This document shows, one piece after another, positions 43,633-53,856 of a stretch of 64,000 bases of DNA (within the stretch, counting starts at the first letter, position 1; each line of letters begins with the position of its first letter). Origin of the DNA: Rebecca billardiae RCC1528 (Eukaryota > Haptophyta); contig OZ251242.1 of NCBI GenBank assembly GCA_965240325.2, forward strand, positions 186,001-250,000, written 5' to 3'. Made by a program: the position numbers and the translations under genes. The notes under the pieces are model-generated. The model had not been told where the DNA came from. It saw nothing but the letters and a program-made list of their open reading frames with translations, and searched no databases.

Positions 43633-46600
43633 TGACGGCGGCGGCGTGGGCACGCGCTTGGCCGACCCGCCGCCGCCGCCACCGCTGCTGCCTGACGGCG
43701 GCGGCGTGGGCACGCGTTTGGCCGACCCACCGCCACCGCCGCCGCCATACGCCGCGCCGGAGGGTGGCGAGGTGAAGGCGGACGAGGCCGCGGGCGGCGG
43801 CCCGGCGGCGGCCGCGGGTGGATCCGTTCCCGCCCCCGCCGCGCCGCCCACGGCAGGCTGTCGTCGCGTGCTCGTGCCCGCGGGCGGCGGCGCGCCGAGC
43901 GGCGGCAGCGTCGGCTCGGCCGCGCCCGGTCCTCCCGGCTGCAGCCGCAGCGAGCGCGGCACTGCTGCTGCGGCGCCTACGCCGCCCGCCGCCGCGGCGG
44001 CGGCGCCCACGCGCCGCGGCGCGCCGCCCGCCGCGGCGTCGGCGACGAGTTCGCGCGGCGGCTGAGACGGCCGCGCGCGCGGCGGCGGCGGCCGCCCGCC
44101 GCCCGCCCAGCCGCCGTCGGCGTGGCCGTTGCCAGCAGCGGCCGCGCCGCCGCCGCCCGGGCGCGGCGGCAGCGGCATCGGCGGCGGCGGCGAGGCGCCT
44201 GCGCCAGGCGCGGGCGCGCGCGGCGGCGTGCGCTGCGCCGCGCCAGCGCACCGCGGGCTCCCTCGCTCGTTGAAGCTGCGCGGCCGCGGCGCCGCAGCCA
44301 ACGTCTCGTCATACTCTGGGCCGACGAAGCTGCGCGAGCGGGGCGCGGCGGCGAGGCTGTCCGCAGCGGCGGCGGCGGTCGCGCCGGCGGCTGCGCCGGC
44401 GGAGCCGCACGCGGGCCTTGGGCCCGGCACGCACGCGGACGTGGCGCGCGGCGGGCGCGCGTGCGCGTGCCGCGCCGAGTGCGGCTCTGTGTGTGAGCCT
44501 GTCGCTGCGTGCCGCCTGGGCTGGTGGCGGCCGTCTGAGCAGCCGCCGCCGCCGCCGCCGCGCCGGCCGGCCGTGCCGCCGCTGGCGCGGCCCGCGCCGC
44601 GCCCGAGCCCGTCCTCGTCCTCCTCCTCGTCGTCGTCCGAGTCGATGCGCAGGTCGAGGGCGCCGATGTCGCCCGGCACAGAGCGCGTGCGCCGCACGGT
44701 CGAGCGCCGCTGCTGCCCGGAGCCGAGCCCGCCGTCGAGCGCGCGCGGCGACGGCGGGGACGTGCGGAACTGGGAGAAGAAGCCCCTCGAGCGCGTGGGC
44801 GAGGGTGGGCTGCGGGCGGCGCGGCGGCACAGACCACCGCGGCGGGAAGGGGAGTGGGCGTGAGTGCGCGGCGGCGCACACCGCGCGCCAGCGCCACCCA
44901 CCCACGCCGCCGCACGCGGCCAGGCCGGCCCGCGCCCCCGCGCCGCCACGCCCCGCGCGCAGCGGCGCGCGGGTGCGCTCGCACGGCGCAGGCGCGCCGG
45001 CCCGCACGGGGCGCGGCGTCGCGGAGTGCGCGCGCACCGCAGCGGGCCGACCATGCACAGGATGGCCGGCACCACCGTCATCCCCGCCAGCAGCGCAAAC
45101 ACAATCGTCGACCAGACCATTAAGAAGAAAGTTCGAAACACGGCGGAACGCGAGGCGGCGAGGAACCCGGTGCCCAGCAGCGTGGAGAGGCCGCCGTTCA
45201 GCACGGACACGCCCACGGAGCCGAGCGCGCCCGCCACCTGCGCACAGCAGCGCCGCCGCACGCCGAGCGGGGGCAGGGACGGTGCGGCGTTGTCCGCCGG
45301 CGTAGGGTTAGGGTTAGGGTTAGGGTTAGGGTTGTGGTGGTCCGCCGGGTGCGAAGCCGCTGCCGACGGCGCGCGGCAAGCGCGCACGCGCAAGACCGCG
45401 GCGGCCACGGCAGCGCGGCGCGGCAGCCAGCAGCACCAACCCCCGGCCTGCGGCGCGCTTGCGCTCGGCGCTCGCGCGGGCACGCAGCAGCAAACCACCC
45501 CAAAAGCCACAACTACGCAACACAGCGCCCACGGCGCACCTTGCCCGCGCGCGTCGGCGCCTCCGCCATTTCGTACGCATGGCCGATGTGGCACGAGTAG
45601 TCGATGGCGAGGGCGAGCGAGATGAGCAGCGTGATGAAGGTGATCGCGTTCAGCGCGAGCCCCGCCGCGAGCAGCACGCCCACCAGCAGGATGTCGATGC
45701 ACCCGACGATGAGCACGAGCGTGAGCGAGATCACCAGAGGCAGGAAGAGCGAGGTCGACAGAGCGATCGCGCCCGCGGCCACGGCGAGGTTCGTGAGCGC
45801 GAGCCTCGGCATGCGCAGGTCGGAGTAGCCGAACTCGTACCGCGGGTGGTACACGAAGCCCGACAGCCCCGAGCCGTCCAGCACCCGCTCGAACGCGGGG
45901 TAGTGCTCCACGAAGTTCTTGTCCGTGTTCGAGTCCATCCGAACCACCAGAGGCACGCGCATCGCGCGCACGCGCGCGCGCTCGGCGACGTGCACGCCGA
46001 GCGCCTCGTGCTCGAGGACGACGTCCGAGTCGAACTCCTTGCCGCCCGCGACGATGTGCTGCATCAGCGCCGAGCGGTGCGTGCGCATCGTGATGAACGT
46101 CTGCTCCATGAAGCCGACGATTGAGAGGCGCCGCCGCCGGCGCGAGCGCGCGCCTCCGCCGCGGCCGCTGCCGCCGCCCGCGGCCGCGTCGGCGTCGGCG
46201 CGGCCGCGTCGGCGCGCGTTGGCGCGCTCGGCGAGCGCGCTGTCGGCGGCGGCCGACGCGGCGACGCGGTGTGCACCGCCCGCCGCCGCACCCGCCGCGC
46301 CCAGCGCCGCGCGCAGCCGGCGCGCGCGGCGCTCGCGCAGCCGGCCGCCGCCGCCGCCGCCGAGCGCGCTCGTCGCGTTGGCGAGCACCCCGCCCTCGCC
46401 CGCCGCATCGCACTCCGAGTAGACGCGGCCGTCGGCCAGGAAGCGCTCGAGCGAGGCGCGCGTGAGCGTGCGGAAGCCCGGCGGCGCGCCCTCCGAGCCG
46501 CCCATCGGCGGCGCGCACGCCACGCACGCGCACCAACCCTCATACTCGAGCAGCCAGTTGCGTGACACGTGCGCCACGAATGGCAGCTCGCCGATTTGGT

Positions 46601-46982
46601 GCAAAGCGCGGTGCAGCGCGAGCGCGGTGCGCGGCTCGGACATGTCCGCCTCGCGCACGACGAGCGCGACGTCCATGAGCGCGGTGCCGGACCAGAAGGT
46701 GTCCGTCTCGTCGAACCACTCGCGCGCAAGCGAGTCGTCCGGCAGCGTCGTCTGTACGGGCAGGCCCGTGTGGAGCCGCGGCGCCATGGCGATCGCCACG
46801 CCGACCGCGGTGCCGAATAGCGCGAGGCACGCGATGCGCACGGGCAGCCGCGTGATGAATGCGCCGAAGCGCTCGGAGAGGCAGCGCGAGAGCTTCGCCT
46901 GCGCCTGCTGCGCCTGCAGCTGCTCGAGCGTGAGCAGCCGCGAAGGCAGCAGCGCGTGCCGGTCGCCCGACGCGCGCTCGCG

Positions 46983-47019
<37 letters not shown>

Positions 47020-49025
47020 AACTTAGACGACGCAGAGTCGTCTGCCGGCGCGCCGCCGGCGCCGCGTCGGCGCGGCGCGCAGCGGCGGCGCACGGCGCGC
47101 GCGCAGTCGGCGGTGCACGGCACGCAGTCGGGCAGCCGCTTCTGCCGCCGCCGCGCGTCGAGCACGAGGAAGCCGCAGAAGAGCGTCATCTGCAGCAGGT
47201 TGACCATGATCACGCAGATCGCGGCGGGCAGGCAGAACAGCGAGATTGTGGGGAGATCCATCACCGCGCCGGTGAGCATGGCGAAGAAGGTGGTGACGGA
47301 GGTGACCGTGATCGCCGTGCCGGCGAACGCCATCCCGTGCTGCAGCTGCACCTCGATCGTGCGCCGCGGGTGCGCCGCCTGGTCGAACGCGTCTGTCATT
47401 ATAATCATGTCGTCGACGCAGACGCCGAGAAGCGTGTAACACACGAGGGGCGACACGGGCGCGAGCGGGATGCCGAGCGTGGAGGCGAGGCCGAAGCCGG
47501 AGGACATGGCGAGCGCGGTGGTGAGCGCGCACGACGAGCCGAGCATCACGCGCGAGCGCAGCGGGTCGCACGTGAACCCGCCCAGCACCACGCACACGAA
47601 CACGAGGATGAACCCCATCGAGCAGCCGAGCAAAGGGCCGTCTCGCTTCACGAGCGACTTGGCCTCGCGCGACGAGAGCTGCTGCGACCAGTACGAGACG
47701 CGGAGCGCGCAGCGGCGCTCCGCGTCGGGCGCGGCGGCGGAGGCCGCCGCGTCCGCGTTGATCTGCCCCATCTCGCGGAACAGCCGCGCCTCCCACAGGT
47801 CCAGGTCATCTGCCAGCGTGGTTGGCTCAAACAGATAGCGCAGCTGTAGCGCGCCGCCGCGCATGCACGAGTCGGAGCCGGGGCGCACGTCGTCGCCGTC
47901 CTCGCCGAGGCCGACGTCGAGGAGCTCGTCCTGCCACGCGCGGCGCAGCGTGCCGCACCAGTCCGCGTCGCGCTCGAACTGCGTCTCGTCGTACTCCCAC
48001 AGCCGCAGCGCCGACGTGACGAGGCACACGCGCGCGCCCGCGAGCGGTATGAAGCGCTTCGCGCACACGTCCTTGTACTGCACGCGCCGGCCGTGCGAGC
48101 GGACGGAGATGGACATGGTGCGGTTGTGCAGCGCGAAGAGCTCGCGGATGCACTCGCGCCGCACGATGTTCCCGCCCGCCGCCGGGCTCGCCACGAACAT
48201 CCCCGGCTTGGGCGCCTCGCCGAACTCCGCCGCCAGGAAGTGGCGGCGGTCCGCCATCGGCCCGTGGCGCGGCACGTACAGCGCGGTCAGGTCGGTCTCG
48301 AAGCGCGCGTTGAGCAAGCCGCAGGAGAGGCCTGCGCGGCGGCGCGCGCGCGAGGCAGGCCGAGGGAGCGCGACGCGCGACGGTCAGGCGCGCGCCGCGG
48401 CCGAGCGGGCGCTGCGGCGCGCGGCGTGGCGCGCACCGATCGCGAGGAACATCGACGCGACGACGACGGTCCACGGCTGCCACGCCACGATCTTCGCCAC
48501 CTGCACGAACAGCTTCGACGTCAGCCGCGGCGCCAGCTTGTGCGGCAGCTTGAGGTGCAGCGCCGCTGCGCGGCGCGGCGCAACGCGCGTGCGCGCGTGG
48601 CGCGGCAAGGTGAGCGCCCGGCGCACGCGGCGGCGCGCGGCGGCGCTGCCGCGCGCGCGCGCGCGCGCGGCGGGCGCGGCGCGCGCGCGCGCACGATCGA
48701 TGCTGGTCGTGCCTGGCGGCGTCGACCTCGACGGCTGGCGGTACCCGTGCGCCGAGTACGAGTGCGGCGTCTCCATCCGCGAAGAGGGCGTGACGTCGCT
48801 CAGCCGCTCGGGCCGCCCGCCGCCGCCCGTGCTCATCACGCGCTTGTCGAGCCACTTGGCCTGCGGCTTGGGCAGCGCGGGCGCGGGCGGCGTGTACCGC
48901 GCGTCCGCACCCACCCGCCCGCCCGCTGGCCGCCCGTTCGGCGCCGCCGCGCCGTTCCCATTCGCGTACGGTGGCGGCGGCGGATCGGCCGCGCCGCCGT
49001 TCGCCGCGCCCTCGTGCGCGGGCAT
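43396..49025 (-). CDS. Patched/Dispatched-type RND membrane permease
   Basis: Five exons, 49025-48695, 48565-48437, 48331-45540, 45237-45038 and 44785-43396, all in phase (about 1613 residues). The last acceptor (CTCGAG) is the least certain. After a Pro-rich N-terminus, TM1 (IVAWQPWTVVVASMFLAIG) leads to FETDLTALYVPR, as in Patched-family proteins. A sterol-sensing-like five-helix unit follows with LLGVCVDDMIIM (the GVDD motif) and LFCLPAAICVIMVNLLQ. The second half repeats this with LALAIDYSCHIGHAYEM and LGSVGVSVLNGGLSTLLGTG. RND permeases move lipids or sterols using ion gradients. The C-terminal roughly 460 residues are disordered and end in four copies of a GGSAKR-[VA]-PTPPPSG repeat split by poly-Gly. 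Intron 3 contains telomere-type repeats. Confidence 0.88.
45303..45333 (-). repeat. telomere-type repeat inside an RND-permease intron
   Basis: Five TAGGGT units on the plus strand, so CCCTAA in the sense orientation of the gene, about 65-95 nt upstream of the acceptor at 45238. Each unit contains CTAAC, which fits a branch-point consensus. Confidence 0.9.
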
Positions 49026-50426
49026 CTGCTGCGAGCAGCGCGTGGCGGCGCGCGCGCGCTCACGGCCAGCGGCTGCTCGCCGTCCGCGGCGCTGCCGCGC
49101 GGCGGCCCGCCCGCGGCCGCCGAGCGCGCCGGGGTCGCGCTGGCCCCGCGCTCGTCTGACGAGCGGGGGCGCCCTTTCAAGGTGCCGCCACCCAAATGGC
49201 AGCTCCCCCGGTTGCCAGCAGCCGACACTGGCGGACCCTCCCGCTGCGTTTTCGAGTGCACGATGGCCGCCGCCCCGTCCGTGGGAGGGCCCGATCAAAA
49301 ATCAAAACGACCGCCACGACTGTGGCCCCATTAATTTTCCAGCGGCCAAGCGGGCTGCGGGCATGACGACAGTCTTGGTCACGCTGACTTTCCGGGCGGT
49401 CCGCCGTCCGCGCGAAAAGGGGGGCGCGCGTCCGCACGGCGTGGCGGGCGCGGCTCGGCGGCGGCTCGGCAGCGGCGGGCGAGGTATGCGCGAAAGCTGC
49501 CGCCCCCGAGCCAGTTGGCTCGACCGCGCCGCGCGCGCGCGCCAGCCGCGCGCGGTCGGCGGCGCACGCCGGAGTCGCAGAGCGAGCCAAGGGTTCAGGG
49601 CGCTCTCGTGCGCACACGGGCAGGCGCGGTGGGGCTGATGACCGCTCGCGCGTTCTCGCCGCACGCGCGCGCCCCGTCGTCCGCACTGCGCCGAAGTCAG
49701 GCGCGCGCTCACGCACGGAGCTGAGCGGCCACGCCGCACCTAGCCCGTAGCCGGGTTCAGCCCGCAATTTTATTTGGTCGATTGATTGGAAGATGGCTGC
49801 GCGTGGGCGGATGGCAGTGCGCGGGTTGGCTGGCGCCCCGGCGGGCGCCTCGGCGGGCGCGTGCAAGGCGCCGCCAGCCTGAGCGGCCGCCCGCCTCCGC
49901 CGGGGGCGAGCCGACTGAAGTCTGCAGAGCATGCAGCCTACTGCGCAGGCCGCCGGTCGCGTGTCCCAAGCCTCGCGCGTCGGCGGGTCTGCCGCGCGTC
50001 ACTAGCGCCACCGGCCCGAAACGTCCAAAGGCTGGCGCCCGACCGTGCCTGGCAGGGCGGAGGGACCATTCGCAGGTGTGACTATCATACATGCGAGGAG
50101 GGCGGCTTCCGCGCGTCAGGTCTGCAGGGTCCTCGTGGGATCGATCCCGGCAAATCCGCCGGGAATCTTTTCCTCTTTCTCAGAATCTCAACAAGCGGAA
50201 GCCGGGAAGCACACTGAATGTCTGATCGATTGGAGTGAGCTCAACCGTCCTGTCCCAGCTCATCAGCCGGTTTTAGGGGGTATGGATCCTAGCCATATCA
50301 CTGGCCAGCGACGAGCCGACGACTATCTGCGAATACTCATCCTGAGCGCTTACCCGGCTGACGTTTGGGGCGACACGCTACCATAATATGGGATGATCCG
50401 CCACACGCCCCCTTTACCTGCCACCG
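49026..50426. other. intergenic region, no convincing gene
   Basis: About 1.4 kb. An open frame at 50045-50386 ends in a partly protein-like stretch (HTECLIDWSELNRPVP) but has no recognised domain and may be a relic or upstream exon of the next entry. Confidence 0.4.
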
Positions 50427-50813
50427 GTGGTGCCGGTGCTGCGACAGGCGCAGATGGGCCACCTCGTGCATCCGTGCTCGGCGATCCTCAGCAATGAGAC
50501 AATGGACGTGGCGATGCGCCAGGCGGCCGAGGAGCGGTGTGAGCTGAGCGCAATGCAGCCGATCCAGCGCGCCGACCCGCTCGCCGGCCGCCTGGACGAT
50601 CAGCTGTTCCCCGCGGGCATGTACTTTGCATCGGCGGACGACAGCCATTACCACCACGCGCTCCGCGCAGAGTCTGCGCACGCTGCACACAGGCGGAGCG
50701 GCGCGGCGCCCGAGGCTGCGGGCATGGTGCACACCGACCTGGCCATCCAACAGATCGCCAACCTCCTCGGCTTCTCGCATAATTCCTTGCGGCCCGAGTA
50801 CCTGCATTCCTAG
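50427..50813 (+). CDS. small protein of unknown function (doubtful)
   Basis: 128 residues with balanced composition (for example HPCSAILSNETMDVAMRQ and MVHTDLAIQQIANLLGF). No signal peptide, membrane helix or known domain. The open frame has protein-like sequence just upstream of its ATG, so it may be the last exon of a longer or broken gene. GC content is lower than in neighbouring genes. Confidence 0.35.
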   Translation: MVPVLRQAQMGHLVHPCSAILSNETMDVAMRQAAEERCELSAMQPIQRADPLAGRLDDQLFPAGMYFASADDSHYHHALRAESAHAAHRRSGAAPEAAGMVHTDLAIQQIANLLGFSHNSLRPEYLHS

Positions 50814-51468
50814 GCGGCGGCCGGCCGGCCTCTAACGGCGGATGGCGCGGCGGGCCACCCGCCACGTGGGCGTGCGCACTGTTGACGCCGCCGACGGCCC
50901 TTCGAAATCAGTCGGCTGCACGAACACGGTCGTGAGCTGCGCTAACCGGGCGCCAATCGGCGAAGACAGCGGAGCGCCGCGGTCGGGGGCGCCTGATTGC
51001 GCGGTCGCCGCTGCGTTGTAAGCGCCACGGCGTGTCAGAGGACACGCTGGAAGCGCTCTAGATGTGGCACGCACAGCATGCATGTGTGTTTCTGACGCTC
51101 AGTTGTGCCGCGACATTCACGCAGTCGCGTCACTGGGACCAAGCTGATGAAGCAACTAATAACAACGTGTCCCGCCTGCTGCAGCTGGGCCGCAAAAATT
51201 ATCCGCCAGCATTCGTCCGCATACACCGCCGAACGACTGAGTGCGGAAGAGTCCTCTGACGATGAATTCCGCGGCGGTTCATCCAAAGGAATCAATATCC
51301 GAAGGCAACCGAATATTAGTTGGGCGCGGATTTTCATCAGCCTGACTGAGGCTGCAGAGTGCAGACGGCTTTTGGCGGCGCCCCCTCCTCCGCTGGCCAA
51401 GGCCGTACCTCCGCCCTGGGGGCCGTGGGCCTCCGGCTGGGGCGCCTTCGGGATCTCGGCGGCGGAGC
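50814..51468. other. intergenic stretch, no gene seen
   Basis: About 650 bp of lower GC; no recognised gene, RNA or repeat. Confidence 0.45.
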
Positions 51469-51760
51469 TCCCTGCCGCCCGAGCTAGTCGCGCGCGTCAT
51501 CGATCATCTCGACCCGACGGGGGACCTCGCCGCCGCCACCGCCACCGCGCGCCTCTTCTGCCGCGCGCCGCTCGAGCTCGCGCTGCGCGAGCCGCATGCG
51601 CGGGCACGATTAGCGCGCGCTGCTGGTGCCGGTGCAGCCTGCGGGCGTGTCCACGTGGACGGAAGGGCTCTTCGCGCGCGAGCTCGCCGTGATCCGTGCG
51701 CACGCACATGCGTGCCTCATGGTCGCCGGCGGACACGCTCGTTGATTCGGCTGCTTCAGC
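51469..51760 (+). pseudogene. F-box relic, related to the F-box/RCC1 gene
   Basis: Without a start codon, one frame reads SLPPELVARVIDHLDPTGDL and then ARLFCRAPLELALRE, an F-box. About 40 codons on, a second frame reads VSTWTEGLFARELAVIRAHA, matching the RTWLEELLLRERVHEL segment after the F-box of the gene at 18302-19786. The two halves are in different frames, so there is a frameshift near 51605. No RCC1 repeats follow. A decayed, truncated copy. Confidence 0.45.
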
Positions 51761-51974
51761 ACGTTTGATAACTGGCGCGGACGGCGACGTGCGCATGTGC
51801 GGCTGGCCGGTGGGCCATCCCGACCTCAGGTTGCGTGCCCGCTTGCTCAGGCCGTCGGGCGTAGGCTCGCTCACCGCCGCGAGGAGGGCGACGACACCCG
51901 CGCGAGTCCATCGTCGCCCGGCGCTTGCCTCCACCAGGCCTGCCAGACCACTTCGGTCGACCACTTGCGCCGTG

Positions 51975-52853
51975 CCGTGCGCTCCTGTGGCCGTCGGGTC
52001 GGGCTGCGGAGGCGGCGCGGGGCTTCAGCCGTGGCAGAGCCGCCCAGTGCCCCTCGCTGCGCCGCGCGCCTTCCTGGTCCTCGCGCCTCCTCCGCGCCTT
52101 GGAGCAGCACGCACATGCGCGGCGCCGCCACAAAAGCAGCCCAGGCGCTCGCGTGCAAGCGCGCGCGCGCAGCACGACGGGCTCGACTCCGGGCTCGAGC
52201 CGCTGCGGGGGCACGCAGTACCATCGCATGCGCACGCGACGCCTCGTCGAGCCTGCCCGTTTGAGCGTCAGTGCACTCTGATGCACGATACAAAGTGTTC
52301 TGACCTGACATCATCACACGTGCGCGTGAAGCATGCCACAACGGGCTTGAGGGCGTGGATGCGGTCGATGCGGAGGCTTTCAGCCTTTCACGCTTGCGGG
52401 CGCTTCTCGTGTGGTGAGTACACTTGCTGAGAAGCGCCACGAGCGTGGCTGTCAGCGTGTCTTGCCTAAGAAATCGTCCAGACGCATGCACGGCAGCTTC
52501 TGGTCAGGCTGCGCCTACTTTAACACGAGGACCTGTGAGCAGTTGGCGCGTGACTAGCACATCGATGCGCAGGCTCGAGGTGGCGTTGCGCGCGCACGCG
52601 ATGGTACTGCGTGCCCCCGCAGCGGCTCGAGCCCCGAGTCGAGCCCGTCGCGCGCTGCGCGCGCGCGCTTGCACGCGAGCGCCTGGGCTGCTTTTGTGGC
52701 GGCGCCGCGCATGTGCGTGCTGCTTCAAGGCGCGGAGGAGGCGAGGATGAGGAAGGCGCGCGGGGCAGCGAGAGGCGCTGGGCGGCTCTGCCACGGCTGA
52801 AGCCCCGCGCCGCCTCCGCAGCCCGACCCGACGGCCACAGGAGCGCACGGCGC
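51975..52853. repeat. long inverted repeat 3 (foldback-like)
   Basis: Arms 51975-52256 and 52568-52853 are reverse complements (about 285 bp) with a 311-bp spacer. The arms share CCTTGGAGCAGCACGCA-type sequence with inverted repeat 2. The arm frames are mirror shadows, not genes. Confidence 0.87.
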
Positions 52854-53113
52854 GAGCGGCCCCGCCGCCGCGCGCCGCGATGACACACCGGCCTCGGCTC
52901 TGTGGCTGCGCACTGGCTGTTACAATTCCTGGACACCCTTGGCCAGTTGGCCCGGACCAAGCCCGGACAACAGCAGCTCGTCCGGTCGTCCCCGTCCGGT
53001 CGCAGCTCCACTTGAGAGCTGCCGACCGCCGCCGCTGTCATCCACACGCGGGGGCGGCCTCACACACCCACCCCGCACCAGGCGCGTGCGCGGGGCGCGC
53101 GGGCGGCGTCGCG

Positions 53114-53822
53114 ATGAGCGGCCTGTTCGCGCAGGCGGCGAACGCGTCGCGGCTCATCGCGTACGCGATGGACTCCTCCGCCGAGGACGAGGCCGCGCGC
53201 ATGATCGACGACCTCGCCATCGACGAGTCGCTCTCTCTCCTCGAGCGGATCAGACTGTACGCGACCGGTGGCACCGTGCTGCAGAAGGTCGTGTTCGTAC
53301 GCGAGATCCCGGCGTGCCTCGAGGAGGCGGGCGTGGAGCGCGGGCTCGACGAGCTCCTCCCGCTCTTCGCCGCCATCGCCGCCGACCCCGAGGCGTCCGT
53401 CCGCCAGGCGTTTGCCCAGCAGCTGCCGCGCGTCGCGCAGCTGCTCGTGCGAGCGGCGGAGGCGGAGGCGGAGGCGGAGGCGGAGGCGGAGGCGGAGGCG
53501 GAGGCGGAGGCGGAGGCGCGGCGCGGCGAGGGCGGCGGCGGCGGCGGCGGCGGTGGCGGCGGCGCGGGCGCGCCCGCCGTCGAGCTCGCCGGCGCAGCCG
53601 AGGCCACCGCCGCCGCCGAGCCCGAGCCTCGCGGGGCCGCGGCGCCCGCCGCGCCGCCCGCCGCGCCGGGAGCCGCCGCGCCCGCTGCGGGCGGCGCGCT
53701 GGGCGCGCGCGCCTACTCGACGGTGCTGGACAGCTTGCTGCCGCTGCTGCGCGCGCTGATCTGCTCCGAGGCACCGCCGCCGACGCCCGCGCCGGGCGCC
53801 GACGCCGACGCCGACGCGGCCG

Positions 53823-53856
<34 letters not shown>

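Noticed and set aside
45303-45333. Telomere or chromosome end
   Set aside because: Short interstitial block inside an intron with coding sequence on both sides.
43396-46536. 1046-codon minus-strand frame as one exon
   Set aside because: It mixes shadow sequence and introns; only the parts that join in phase with the permease carry membrane helices or the repeat tail.
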